Notes: generated from the sequence alone by a model not told the origin. A stretch of 64,000 nucleotides of DNA from CAWCPR01 sp963797475 (GCA_963797475.1 CAWCPR010000003.1:1178001-1242000); one strand, 5' to 3'; shown: positions 40,160 through 49,057, numbered from the stretch's first letter. Made by a program: numbers and translations.

Positions 40160-42592
40160 TCATTTCATACGCTTCAAGACGCCCCGGTCCAAACCCAGGA
40201 TCAGGCGAATCTCCGGGTTGCTGGTTTGAACCTCGTCGGGCGCAAGATGGCGGAAAGTGCCTTTAAGTGCGCCGTGTTTCGCGTCAACCAGCAGCACTTT
40301 TTCCCCTTCCATATCGAGGCTAAATTCAACCGGCTTGAGACCGCGGATGTAGATATCGGCCTTCTGGCGGTCTCCCCCGATCTTAAGACGCTTTTTCCGG
40401 CGCTTCATCCCAATTGCATAGACATCGAAGGGTGGAAAGGCGGGGTTGCCGCGTTCGCGCACCATAATATACGCCTGGGGCGGTCTTTCCCCGATGTGCA
40501 CGCTCAGCCACGGGAAAATATAAAACCACAAAAAGAGCAGCAAAGCCCCCGCAAGGCCTGCACCGGTGATGTCGAACCACACAGGAGGCGGGCAGCCCTG
40601 GAACACTTCCCAGCCGCGCGTGGTCGGGCAAACGTCAACCAGGTCATTAAAACGATCCTGGTCTGAATCCGGAATGGGCGTGGGCGCCAGGGTCGGGATG
40701 ACAAATGCGGTTGGCGTAGTGGGGGGCGGCGTCGCCGTACATTCTGAGGCAACCCCCCGGATCGGGACTTTCACTTGGGTCTGGCGAAGTTCCGTACCGT
40801 CCTTCAAGCTTGCTGTAAACAGCAGCGTGATCGTCAATTCAACCTGTTTGGAACAGGCGGCTGTTCGAATCAGCGCATCACAGATTGGCGTGACATCGCC
40901 GCCGAAGATGCCTCCGGAAAGGTCCTGCAATACGCTTTCCTTGCTTTCAATTACGGCGCGCACTTTTGCCGAACCGGACTGCAAATTCTGGATATCTCCC
41001 AGGGTTACATTCAGAACGCTTTTAATCCCAGGCCGGCAGGTGATTTCCCCTGGCTGGATCTTTTCGATATACGGTATCGCGCTTACATCTACCAACAAGC
41101 GCGACGAAGCGATGGGCACCGGCCGGCTGGACTGGTTATCGGCGGAACCGGCATCGAGAAAAAAGATGAAGCGCCCATTCGAATTCAAAATGCCTGGATA
41201 GGCTCTTCCAAAATCGAAGTGCAGCTCATAATTTCCGCCGCTATCCGGTAGAAGATCCGGCGGGATGACCAGGCCATTTTGGGTCCCATCCGGATAAATC
41301 ACCTGTCCCTGGATAGGCTGAGGTTCCAGGACAGGGGCTTTATCCTCTCCCGCCAGGTAGAACCGGATCACGAAATCCCGTTTAGGGTTTTCGGGCGAGG
41401 GATCCACGAAAACGTTGTTGACAGCCGTCGAATCGGGATTGGGGTCGAGAAACTTAATGTTGTAAGCCCCTTCCCGGTCTAGAAAAACATTAACCGGCTG
41501 GTCGGACTGGATCGTCCAGATTTTGTCCTTCAGGTTGTTCATCAAGCGAGGGGCGGCGATCGAAATCACCTCCACCGGGTTATCCTCGCCGCGAAAATGC
41601 GTTACACCTGCATCGTCATCGCTTACAATTCCCCCCAGGGGATCCGTGATCGTGATATTCCCCCTCACTTCACCAATTGAATGGATGGCTGTCACGGTGA
41701 TCTTCTGTACATAACGGCTGACGAAGGCGTGCAAGGTAATCTCCGGGGATGCCAGCATGGCTTCGGAGGCCACGGTGTTATTGAGTTGGGCGGAGATTTC
41801 ATAATAGTGTTGTTCAATTTCGGCGGCGCTGCCGATCGAGTGAACGAACACGTAACTGTACTGCACCTGCAACTGCTGCCAAAATTGGATGAATTGTTCA
41901 TATGCGAGCGAATGCTCTCGGGCGTTTCGCAATAATAAAATGAATAACGGAATGTCCGGGTTTTCCTTCACCAATGCTTCGATATCGGCATTGCTCTGGC
42001 CCTCGCTGGGCCAGGGGACGCCATCGGTAATCAATACAATCGCTGGCAGGTTCTCCGGCCTTCGATTGGGAGATTCCCGCAGCTCTTGATAGGCCAGCTT
42101 GAGGGCTGGCACCAGCAGGGTAGCCGTTTTGGGTCGCGGATTAGCGATAGCTTGCGCCAGGGCATCCCGGGCTCCTTCGAGCGGCTTTAAAGGGCTGATC
42201 AACCGCGGGGCGTCCCCAAAATCAATGACGCCCACCTGGTAGTCGCCAGCATTCGCCTGTGAGAATCCGAGCCGAGCCAGGAACACGTCCGCACCCTTGA
42301 TGCGCAGGAAGTCCGGATCGCTCCCCCAGGTAGTGCAGCCGGCCAGGATCTGTTCCCTGGGGAACATGCTGCAAGAATTGTCGATCACGATCATCATATC
42401 GATCGGGGGCTGCATCTCGTCCACCTGGGCAATGCCGTTTTGCGCGCCTGCGGGCAGGAAGCCTGTGGACAGGAAGCCTGTAGTCAGGAAGATCAAAACT
42501 ACCAGCAGCAGAGCAAGCCAATGCCGCAGGGACCGTGACCTTTCTACGCTTTCACATGTCGGTATTCCGAAGTCCTTCTTGCTTGTGTGCAT
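40160..42592 (-). CDS. Secreted vWA-domain membrane protein with thrombospondin type 3-like repeat
   Basis: The 810-residue protein has a signal peptide or anchor at about 25-50. A von Willebrand A domain with MIDAS motif DNSCSM near residue 72 follows, then beta-rich domains. A Pro/Thr linker with TPPPTTPTAF precedes DSDQDRFNDLVDVCPTT, a calcium-binding thrombospondin type 3-like repeat. A membrane helix (GLAGALLLFLWFYIFPWL) and a basic cytosolic tail of about 110 residues come last. The vWA and middle parts are predicted outside, the tail inside. The tail has a beta pattern (LKIGGDRQKADIYIRG) that could suit an FHA-like fold, but this is uncertain. The exact ligand is unknown. Confidence 0.78.
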   Translation of the reverse strand: MHTSKKDFGIPTCESVERSRSLRHWLALLLVVLIFLTTGFLSTGFLPAGAQNGIAQVDEMQPPIDMMIVIDNSCSMFPREQILAGCTTWGSDPDFLRIKGADVFLARLGFSQANAGDYQVGVIDFGDAPRLISPLKPLEGARDALAQAIANPRPKTATLLVPALKLAYQELRESPNRRPENLPAIVLITDGVPWPSEGQSNADIEALVKENPDIPLFILLLRNAREHSLAYEQFIQFWQQLQVQYSYVFVHSIGSAAEIEQHYYEISAQLNNTVASEAMLASPEITLHAFVSRYVQKITVTAIHSIGEVRGNITITDPLGGIVSDDDAGVTHFRGEDNPVEVISIAAPRLMNNLKDKIWTIQSDQPVNVFLDREGAYNIKFLDPNPDSTAVNNVFVDPSPENPKRDFVIRFYLAGEDKAPVLEPQPIQGQVIYPDGTQNGLVIPPDLLPDSGGNYELHFDFGRAYPGILNSNGRFIFFLDAGSADNQSSRPVPIASSRLLVDVSAIPYIEKIQPGEITCRPGIKSVLNVTLGDIQNLQSGSAKVRAVIESKESVLQDLSGGIFGGDVTPICDALIRTAACSKQVELTITLLFTASLKDGTELRQTQVKVPIRGVASECTATPPPTTPTAFVIPTLAPTPIPDSDQDRFNDLVDVCPTTRGWEVFQGCPPPVWFDITGAGLAGALLLFLWFYIFPWLSVHIGERPPQAYIMVRERGNPAFPPFDVYAIGMKRRKKRLKIGGDRQKADIYIRGLKPVEFSLDMEGEKVLLVDAKHGALKGTFRHLAPDEVQTSNPEIRLILGLDRGVLKRMK

Positions 42593-42755
42593 TTGTATTA
42601 GAACCTATTTTATCAATTCCTGGCTGTAGCGTTCACCAGCTTTCAAAATCATATAGTCTTAGCGCCTTCTCCATAATTCAGGAAATGGGGATTCTCCACA
42701 AAGCGCGCGCTTTTCAAGAATCGTTAAATCATGTTTGAATATCTTAATATATTTA

Positions 42756-42783
42756 TTGACAATATTGAATTCTATTGTATAAT
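42756..42783 (+). promoter_or_regulatory. Consensus sigma-70 promoter of the MFS gene with an operator-like palindrome
   Basis: TTGACA (42756-42761) and TATAAT (42778-42783) are separated by 16 bases, a full match to the consensus hexamers. Overlapping the promoter is the inverted repeat ACAATA-N8-TATTGT (42759-42778), placed where a TetR- or MarR-type repressor would block RNA polymerase. Confidence 0.75.
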
Positions 42784-42856
42784 CTTGCTATATTTAACAA
42801 TAAATTTTCTGAATGTTTGTTCCTGGTTAAGAATTCAAAACAGGGAGTGGTTTGAT

Positions 42857-44185
42857 ATGCAGTCAAGCCTTGGCCGGAGCTTGCCGGATAACTGGAAAAC
42901 CCCTTACTTCACGATATGGATCGGACAAGCCTTTTCTTTACTGGGCAGCCAGCTTGTCCAATTCGCCTTAATCTGGTGGCTGACATCTAGCACGGGTTCA
43001 GCCACCGTTTTGGCCATCGCCTCACTGGTGGGCTTGCTGCCTCAGGTTTTGCTGGGCCCAATCGCAGGCGCGCTGGTAGATCGCTGGAGCCGGCGGGCGG
43101 TTATGATTTTGGCGGACGGCGCAATTGCCCTGGCAACGGTCGGCCTGGTGCTGGTCTTTTGGGCCGGCCAGGTACAGATCTGGCAAGTATACCTGGTCAT
43201 GTTCATTCGCGCCCTGGGAGGCGGTTTCCACTGGCCGGCGATGCAAGCCTCCACCTCGCTGATGGTGCCAAAAGAACACCTGGCGCGCATCCAGGGCCTC
43301 AACCAGGTTTTAACCGGCGCAATGAGCATCGGCGCAGCCCCCCTCGGCGCGTTATTGTTGGGGTTCTTAGCGATGCCGGCCATCCTGGCCATTGACGTTA
43401 TCACAGCCTTCCTGGCAATTTCCACCCTGTTCTTCGTAAGCATCCCTCAGCCGAAGCCTTCTATAGAAAATGGAGAAGCCAACCCACCGGCCTCTGTCTG
43501 GCAGGATCTGCGAGCAGGTCTGCGCTATGTTTGGGCCTGGCCTGGCCTGGTAATGCTCCTGGTGATGGCGACGCTCATCAATTTCCTCCTGACCCCGGCC
43601 TCCGCCCTTCAGCCGATCCTGGTGACAAAGCATTTTGCGGGTGGGCCGCTCCAACTAGCCTGGATGGAATCATCCTGGGGATTCGGAATGGTGCTGGGTG
43701 GGCTGACCTTGAGCATCTGGGGCGGTTTCCGGCGTCGTATCCTGACTTCGCTTGCCGGCCTGATCGGATTGGGAGCCGCCAACATCCTGGTCGGCCTGGC
43801 GTCGCCTTCCGCGTTTCCGCTGGCGGTGACGATGGTATTTGTGGTCGGTTTTATGGTTCCAATTATCAACGGGCCGATCCTGGCGGCAATGCAGGCAGCC
43901 GTCGCCCCAGAGATGCAAGGCCGTGTGTTTACCCTGATCAACTCTGCCGCTACCGCCATGAGCCCTTTGAGCCTGGTGGTCGCCGGGCCAGCCGCAGACA
44001 TCTTCGGCGTCCAATCCTGGTTTGTCGTGGGAGGCATCCTGACCGCGTTATTAGGCCTGGCGGGTTTCTTTATCCCGGCGATCGTACACCTCGAAGATGG
44101 CCAGCGAACAGGCATCGCTTCTCGGACGACCAACCAGCCCGCCGTAGAACCGGACCCGAAGGTAAGATTAAGCTCCCCCAGGTAA
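42857..44185 (+). CDS. MFS efflux transporter (MdfA/enterobactin exporter-like)
   Basis: The 442-residue protein has about twelve hydrophobic segments. The loop between helices 2 and 3 has GPIAGALVDRWSRR, the MFS signature, and LNQVLTGAMSIGAAPLGALL lies in helix 5. The pattern resembles DHA3-type drug or siderophore exporters. I place the start at the ATG at 42857, with GGGAG nine bases ahead. An upstream extension in the same frame would cover the promoter and is AT-rich and not family-like. The substrate is unknown. The perfect promoter with a palindrome suggests a repressed, inducible pump, but no regulator gene is beside it. Confidence 0.85.
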   Translation: MQSSLGRSLPDNWKTPYFTIWIGQAFSLLGSQLVQFALIWWLTSSTGSATVLAIASLVGLLPQVLLGPIAGALVDRWSRRAVMILADGAIALATVGLVLVFWAGQVQIWQVYLVMFIRALGGGFHWPAMQASTSLMVPKEHLARIQGLNQVLTGAMSIGAAPLGALLLGFLAMPAILAIDVITAFLAISTLFFVSIPQPKPSIENGEANPPASVWQDLRAGLRYVWAWPGLVMLLVMATLINFLLTPASALQPILVTKHFAGGPLQLAWMESSWGFGMVLGGLTLSIWGGFRRRILTSLAGLIGLGAANILVGLASPSAFPLAVTMVFVVGFMVPIINGPILAAMQAAVAPEMQGRVFTLINSAATAMSPLSLVVAGPAADIFGVQSWFVVGGILTALLGLAGFFIPAIVHLEDGQRTGIASRTTNQPAVEPDPKVRLSSPR

Positions 44186-44265
44186 CCGCCAGAATCGGAA
44201 CCGCCGGTTCAATCCAGAAATGAGCTCTCCGCAGGACAGTAAACACATCCCGCGTATAATACGAA

Positions 44266-44300
44266 GTCCCGGAGCGAATTGTCTCCGGGACATGCCTTTT
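44266..44300. terminator. Hairpin between convergent MFS and RRM genes
   Basis: GTCCCGGA (44266-44273) pairs with TCCGGGAC (44284-44291), an eight-base perfect stem. On the plus strand a T-rich stretch follows five bases later. On the minus strand TTCGTATT follows. It may end both transcripts. A TATAAT sequence immediately before it (44255-44260) is unexplained. Confidence 0.45.
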
Positions 44301-44406
44301 AATTAAATAATCTTCTCAACAGGCTGGCAGGTCCGCCTGCAGCCAGGATAATACCGCGCCGATGAGATGAATCTGGAAGCCAGGCCGGATCAGGCCTGTC
44401 TGCAGA

Positions 44407-44769
44407 TCACCAATCGTCACGACGAGGCGGTTTACCGCCGCGCCGCTCTCCTCCTCCGCCGCCACCTCCGCGCCGGTCACCCCGCCGGTCGCCATAACCG
44501 CCTCGACGCCCGCCGTCCCCACCTTCTGGGCGCGGACGGGCTTCGTTGACGGTAAGCGCTCGCCCGTTGACCTCTTTGCCGTTCAAACCGGAAATTGCTT
44601 TTTGAGCGTCCTCGCTGCTGGGCATCTCAACGAAGGCAAAGCCCCGAGAGCGCCCGGTTACCTTGTCGTGGATGATCTCCACTGAAGTAACCTGTCCAAA
44701 AGCGTCGAATTCTCGGCGGATATCGTCCTCCGTCGAGCTGAAGGGTAAATTACCTACATAGATCTTCAT
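44407..44769 (-). CDS. Glycine-rich RRM RNA-binding protein (cold-shock Rbp type)
   Basis: The 120-residue protein has one RRM with RNP2 IYVGNL at 3-8 and RNP1 RGFAFVEM at 42-49. A tail of about 40 residues made of Gly, Arg and Asp repeats (RRGGYGDRRGDRRGG) follows. It resembles the Rbp proteins of cyanobacteria and related bacteria, which bind single-stranded RNA, often induced by cold, and likely act as RNA chaperones. GAGGAGAGG precedes the ATG. Its promoter is about 240 bases upstream, giving a long structured leader. A shared hairpin with the MFS gene lies downstream. Confidence 0.9.
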   Translation of the reverse strand: MKIYVGNLPFSSTEDDIRREFDAFGQVTSVEIIHDKVTGRSRGFAFVEMPSSEDAQKAISGLNGKEVNGRALTVNEARPRPEGGDGGRRGGYGDRRGDRRGGGGGGGERRGGKPPRRDDW

Positions 44770-45009
44770 GGAAAACCTCTCCTCACACAGAAAAAAAAGA
44801 AATATTGGCCTTCCTCATCCTGCGGCTTTGGGTCCAATCCCAATGTCCAACAGGATGGGCTTCATCCACCTCGGAACGGTGGGTTATGTGGTTTGTTCTC
44901 GGGAGCACACCACAATGCTTGCTGGACTTCGAGAAGCGGCCAGATGATCCATAAACTTTTCCCCTGGGAGAGGTCTTTTCATGGCGGCATTTATGGCGAT
45001 AACCCAAAC
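44770..45009 (-). promoter_or_regulatory. Long structured 5' leader of the RRM gene
   Basis: No credible gene lies here. Stems that can be read are TGTGGT/ACCACA (44887-44892, 44909-44914), CCACC/GGTGG (44866-44870, 44878-44882), and CATCCTG/CAGGATG (44816-44822, 44851-44857) enclosing TTGGG/CCCAA. A run of eight Ts on the minus strand precedes the ribosome site. Long leaders are usual in cold-inducible RNA-binding genes and regulate stability or translation. Confidence 0.5.
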
Positions 45010-45015
45010 ACCCGC

Positions 45016-45044
45016 ATTATACATGCCTCAATCCAAAGTGTATA
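45016..45044 (-). promoter_or_regulatory. Promoter of the RRM gene
   Basis: On the minus strand TATAAT (45021-45016) is preceded, 17 bases upstream, by TATACA (45044-45039), which matches four of six positions of the -35 consensus. Transcription would begin near 45009. Confidence 0.55.
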
Positions 45045-45150
45045 GCCCCCATTTGTACCCTTGACCGGTGATGACAACATTCCCTTAATGTTTTTGTAAT
45101 AACTCCCTGATATATTTTAAAGACGTTGAATATAGAATAATCAGGATTAG

Positions 45151-45193
45151 GCCCACGTTGTGGGCTAAACGAATGACAGGAAACCACCTGTCA
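45151..45193 (+). promoter_or_regulatory. Two adjacent hairpins in the leader of the thioredoxin-like gene
   Basis: GCCCAC-GTT-GTGGGC (45151-45165) is followed by TGACAGG-N6-CCTGTCA (45174-45193). Both stems are perfect, and the second ends seven bases before the ribosome site GGAAAGG. They could protect the mRNA or regulate translation. No known riboswitch core is recognised. Confidence 0.4.
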
Positions 45194-45219
45194 AATTTAG
45201 GAAAGGAATGGAATGGACG

Positions 45220-45798
45220 ATGAAGCGTTTATGGATTACGTTGATCACGCTTATTTTCAGTGGCTGCGCCGTCGTCCCTGCAGGGAATTCATCTATCGAA
45301 TCCAACCCGGCGGAGCAGCAGCCTGTCCAACCGGTTCGGGCCAACCTTCAAGATTTTGGCCCTGCCCCAGAGCTGAAGAACGAAAATTGGCTCAACACTG
45401 AGGAACCGTTAAAGTTGGCCGATCTGCGCGGTAAAGTGGTGCTGCTCGATATGTGGACGTTTGGCTGTATTAACTGCCAGCACATCATCCCCTCACTCAG
45501 TGAATGGGATGACAAATACAATTCGGAAGGTTTGGAAATCATCGGCAACCATTACCCGGAATTTACCTACGAGGCCGACCTGGATAATTTGAAAGACGCC
45601 GTTGAAAGGCTGCAAATCGATTACCCGGTAGCGCAGGATAACCGCGGCAACACCTGGAGGGCGTATAATACCCATTACTGGCCCACGATCTACCTGATCG
45701 ATAAGCGTGGGAATATCCGCTACCAGCATATTGGCGAGGGGGCCTACCAGGAAACTGAAGCTGCGATCCAGGCATTGTTGGAAGAGAGTTATCCTTAA
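45220..45798 (+). CDS. TlpA-like thiol-disulfide lipoprotein
   Basis: The 192-residue protein starts with a lipoprotein signal MKRLWITLITLIFSGC whose Cys16 is the lipid site. A short Ser/Gln-rich linker follows, then a thioredoxin/redoxin domain with WTFGCINCQH (Cys83 and Cys86 active-site pair). The WTFGCINC form is typical of the TlpA/ResA-like branch also seen in NHL-repeat redoxins, with cis-Pro in HYWPTIYLID. It acts on the outer face of the membrane. The frame also has an ATG at 45208; I prefer 45220 because it gives a clean signal peptide. The molybdopterin enzyme gene follows on the same strand and may need such a reductant. Confidence 0.83.
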   Translation: MKRLWITLITLIFSGCAVVPAGNSSIESNPAEQQPVQPVRANLQDFGPAPELKNENWLNTEEPLKLADLRGKVVLLDMWTFGCINCQHIIPSLSEWDDKYNSEGLEIIGNHYPEFTYEADLDNLKDAVERLQIDYPVAQDNRGNTWRAYNTHYWPTIYLIDKRGNIRYQHIGEGAYQETEAAIQALLEESYP

Positions 45799-45891
45799 CA
45801 TTTGATGTTATGAACGTGGCTTGAATGGCAGGTGTACACTCGCTTCTCTCGCCGCAATCTGTAGAGCATCATCATTTAGGAGGGAAAGAAA

Positions 45892-47526
45892 ATGAGAAGA
45901 CATCCTCTTCTTTTGGGGATTTTATTAGGCGCCTATACGGGTTTAACCGTTGTGGCGCTTACTTATTTAGGCGGGCGGATCGCTGGATTGCCGTTCGTCC
46001 CGTTCGATATCTTTGACTGGATGGCGCGCGTCCTGCCTGGCGGGCTGGTGATCGGCACAATCGAACTGATCGTCAAGCTGATCAGCAGCCTGAACCTCGG
46101 CCCAACGGATACCACCGCAAAAACGATCGAGCAGGGAATTGCCATCCTCCAGTTCGTCTTTGGCGGAGCGCTCTTAGGGGCGCTCCTGTCTTATCTGGGC
46201 GGGCGAAAACCGGCTCGCCTGGGCACTTACGGCCTGGTTGGCGGGTTGATCCTGTGGGTAGCCGCCCTGGGGATCGAGGCGGCAATCGGTTTCCCCGGCA
46301 CCGGCTTGGGTTCCAGCGGGATGATATTTGCCGTATTGTGGCTGGGGGTCATTTTCTTCGGTTGGACCAGTATCCTTTCCCGGCTGCTGCGGACGAGCAT
46401 GACCGAAGCCGAGCCCGTACAAGAGCAGGGACTCTCTCGCCGGCAGTTCCTCTACCTGGTGGGGGCCGGCTCATTTGTCGTGCTGGTCTCAGGGCTTGGG
46501 ATCAGCATCCTGAAGAACGAGGGCGAGGGGCAGGCCTCTGCTCAAGGCGGCAGCCCCCAGGCCGACTTTAATCCGCAGGACACCTCCGGGCCGGCTGCAT
46601 CTCCGCCCCAGGATGTATTGGATAACCGCATCCTTGCCGCTCCCGGAACCCGACCGGAATTGACCTCGAGCGAGGATTTCTACCGCATCGATATCAACAC
46701 GCTCCCGGTGGAAATCGACGAGGCGACCTGGCGGTTGGAACTGGACGGCATGCTGGAAAAACCGCTCTCTTTAACGCTGGAAGAGATCCGCTCTCGCCCT
46801 TCGATCAGCCAGGTAATCACCCTGGAATGTATCTCCAATAATGTCGGCGGCGATCTGATCAGCACGGCCGAGTGGACTGGCGTGCGCTTGAAAGACGTGC
46901 TGGCTGAAGCCGGGCTGAAACCCGGCGCGAATGAGCTTTTCATCGAGGCCGCAGATGGCTTCTATGAAAGCGTGGTTATGGAAGATATGATGGACGAGCG
47001 CACTCTGTTGGTGTATGAAATGAACGGCAAACCGCTGTCCGCAGCCCACGGCTTCCCACTGCGCATTTATATCCCCAACCACTTTGGGATGAAACAGCCC
47101 AAATGGATTACCCATATCCAGGTGACCGATAAACACCAGGAGGGGTATTGGGTGGTACGCGGCTGGAGCGAGCAGGCCATTGCAAAGACCACCTCCGTGA
47201 TCGATGTGATCGGCGCCGATCAAATCGACCCCAACAACCACAGCGTACCCGTCGGCGGCATCGCCTACGCCGGCGCCCGCGGCATCAGCAAGGTAGAAGT
47301 ACAGGTAGATGATGGCGATTGGCAGGAAGCGGTCCTGCGTGACCCGCCGCTTAGCCCGCTCTCATGGGTCCAGTGGCGATATGACTGGCAGGCGACCGAA
47401 GGCCGCCACACCCTGCACGTGCGCGCTTACGACGGCAGCGGCGCCTTGCAAGAGACAATTCTGGCAGCTCCCTTCCCTGACGGCGCTACCGGGATCGATA
47501 CGAAAAACGCCTTGATCACGATGTAG
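45892..47526 (+). CDS. Membrane-anchored sulfite-oxidase-family molybdopterin oxidoreductase with internal twin-Arg motif
   Basis: The 544-residue protein has about four membrane helices in the first 165 residues. Then comes the twin-arginine motif SRRQFLYLVGAG (182-193) with a further helix, and after a linker the catalytic part. This shows DMLEKP/LTLEEIR-type sequence, the molybdenum-ligating Cys313 in ITLECISNN, and WTGVRLKDVL. A C-terminal Mo-co dimerisation domain (about 435-535) completes the YedY/SuoX fold. The enzyme domain is predicted outside the cytosol. The substrate may be sulfite, a sulfoxide or another oxyanion. AGGAGG precedes the ATG. Confidence 0.88.
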   Translation: MRRHPLLLGILLGAYTGLTVVALTYLGGRIAGLPFVPFDIFDWMARVLPGGLVIGTIELIVKLISSLNLGPTDTTAKTIEQGIAILQFVFGGALLGALLSYLGGRKPARLGTYGLVGGLILWVAALGIEAAIGFPGTGLGSSGMIFAVLWLGVIFFGWTSILSRLLRTSMTEAEPVQEQGLSRRQFLYLVGAGSFVVLVSGLGISILKNEGEGQASAQGGSPQADFNPQDTSGPAASPPQDVLDNRILAAPGTRPELTSSEDFYRIDINTLPVEIDEATWRLELDGMLEKPLSLTLEEIRSRPSISQVITLECISNNVGGDLISTAEWTGVRLKDVLAEAGLKPGANELFIEAADGFYESVVMEDMMDERTLLVYEMNGKPLSAAHGFPLRIYIPNHFGMKQPKWITHIQVTDKHQEGYWVVRGWSEQAIAKTTSVIDVIGADQIDPNNHSVPVGGIAYAGARGISKVEVQVDDGDWQEAVLRDPPLSPLSWVQWRYDWQATEGRHTLHVRAYDGSGALQETILAAPFPDGATGIDTKNALITM

Positions 47527-47564
47527 CCTGTGGAACTTCACCGGCGCAACAGTTCTGTTCAACT

Positions 47565-47606
47565 GGCCGCTGACCTGCCAAGTTTGCAAGTTAGCGGCCT
47601 GTTTCT
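47565..47606 (+). terminator. Weak terminator-like hairpin
   Basis: GGCCGCT (47565-47571) pairs with AGCGGCC (47593-47599), with a 21-base loop, followed by TGTTTCTTT. It lies after the molybdopterin enzyme gene. Confidence 0.3.
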
Positions 47607-47644
47607 TTGACAGAACCTTATTGGGCGATTAAACTCTGGACAAC

Positions 47645-49057
47645 ATGAGCTACCAGCCAGATTCGCAAAACTCTCGTGAGTTCGAACGCCTGCTGCGGGA
47701 CGGGATCATGGCAGCCAAGTCGGACCAGCGCCGGCTGGCCCAATCCTTGTTACATCAGGCTCTCCTGATCGAGCCCGGAGACGCCCGTCCCTATCTATGG
47801 CTTTCCGAAACGACTGACGATCTCTCAGAAAAGCGCGATTATCTGGAACGGGCTGTAGCAATCGACCCTGGCAACCCAGGGGCGCGGCGCGGACTTGCGA
47901 TCCTGACCGGTAAGCTGAAGGTCTCCGACCTGCTGCCCGAAGGCGCACACGTTCTGCCGCGACGTCCAGGCGAAGCGCTGGAAGCCCAGCCTCACGCATA
48001 TGTGTGCCCGCAGTGCGGCGGGCAAATGTCCTACAATGTGTCTGCCGGTCAGCTTACCTGCAGCTACTGCGGTTTCACGGAAATCAGGGCGCTGGATGAC
48101 ATGTCCACCCTGTCCGGGGAACAGATCGCCGACCGGCTTGAACAGGCGCTTGACTTCGTCATGCCCACCAGCCGCGGCCACCAATGGGCCGAGGCCAGGC
48201 ATCGCTTTTGCTGCGCCCGCTGCGACGCCTTGAACCTCTTGCCTGCCGGGCAGACTTCCACACAATGCGCCTATTGTGGTTCGAACCAGCTCATTGCCTC
48301 ACAAGAAACCGCCGAGATCCTGGAACCGCACCTGGTCATCCCCTTCCAGTTCGACCCCCAGGAAGGCAGCAAGCACGTCCGCCAGTGGCTGGGCCGCGGG
48401 TTCTTCCTGCCCGACGATTTCCTCTCTGAGATCCAGCACCTCCAGCTTCGCCCTGCGTATTACTCGTGCTGGACGTTCGACGGCGCCTTGAAGGTTGCCT
48501 GGTCCTGCGAGGTGAAAGAGGGTTCCGGGCGCTACGCCCAATGGTCGCCGAGAAATGGCGACGAGATGCGCTTCTTCGATGATGTCCTGGTGGCAGGGAT
48601 TCTCGCCCTCGAGCCGCACGAGTTTGAGCAGGTTGAGCCGTTTAATTTTAATGACGCCCAGGCTTACCGTCCCGATTACCTGGTGGGTTGGCCGGCAATG
48701 ATCTACGACCGGTCGTTGGCTGACGCCTCTTTGCTGGCGCGAGAAAAGGTCACCAAAAAAGTGAACAATGAGCTCTACGCTCAGGTTGAACCCGGGCGGG
48801 AAAAACGAAACCTGCATACCAATGGCGGCAGTTGGAGCGGGATGACCTTCAAGCATGTGCTGCTGCCGCTGTGGGTGGGCAATTATCAATACCGACGGAA
48901 AGAATATCATTTACTGGTCAATGGCCAAACCGGCAAAGTCGCCGGAAAGAAGCCCAGCGACCCGGTAAAAATCGTTTTTAGTGCGGCCACCCTGGTCCTT
49001 TTGCTTATCCTCGTGGGTTTTCTTCTTTTCTGGTTGCTGGGGAATTTCCAGGGATAG
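47645..49057 (+). CDS. TPR - double zinc-ribbon membrane-anchored protein, unknown role
   Basis: The 470-residue protein starts with two TPR-like helical repeats (about 10-85; SLLHQALLIEPGDARPYLWL). Two zinc ribbons follow: CPQCGG with CSYCGF near 120-140, and CARCDAL with CAYCGS near 185-210. A domain of about 200 residues rich in aromatic and basic residues comes next. One C-terminal membrane helix (VFSAATLVLLLILVGFLLFWLL) is close to the end. The soluble part faces the cytosol if Arg/Lys before the helix are inside. It looks like the bacterial zinc-ribbon TFIIB-like proteins of Chloroflexota, but the function is unknown. Confidence 0.75.
   Translation: MSYQPDSQNSREFERLLRDGIMAAKSDQRRLAQSLLHQALLIEPGDARPYLWLSETTDDLSEKRDYLERAVAIDPGNPGARRGLAILTGKLKVSDLLPEGAHVLPRRPGEALEAQPHAYVCPQCGGQMSYNVSAGQLTCSYCGFTEIRALDDMSTLSGEQIADRLEQALDFVMPTSRGHQWAEARHRFCCARCDALNLLPAGQTSTQCAYCGSNQLIASQETAEILEPHLVIPFQFDPQEGSKHVRQWLGRGFFLPDDFLSEIQHLQLRPAYYSCWTFDGALKVAWSCEVKEGSGRYAQWSPRNGDEMRFFDDVLVAGILALEPHEFEQVEPFNFNDAQAYRPDYLVGWPAMIYDRSLADASLLAREKVTKKVNNELYAQVEPGREKRNLHTNGGSWSGMTFKHVLLPLWVGNYQYRRKEYHLLVNGQTGKVAGKKPSDPVKIVFSAATLVLLLILVGFLLFWLLGNFQG

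Noticed and set aside
44186..44230. tRNA-like GGTTCAATCC
   Set aside because: No matching acceptor, D or anticodon arms surround it, and the upstream part is the end of the MFS gene.
44783..45007. A 74-codon frame in the leader of the RRM gene
   Set aside because: It starts at a TTG without ribosome site, has no family-like or membrane pattern, and lies within a region of strong hairpins. It is better explained as leader RNA.
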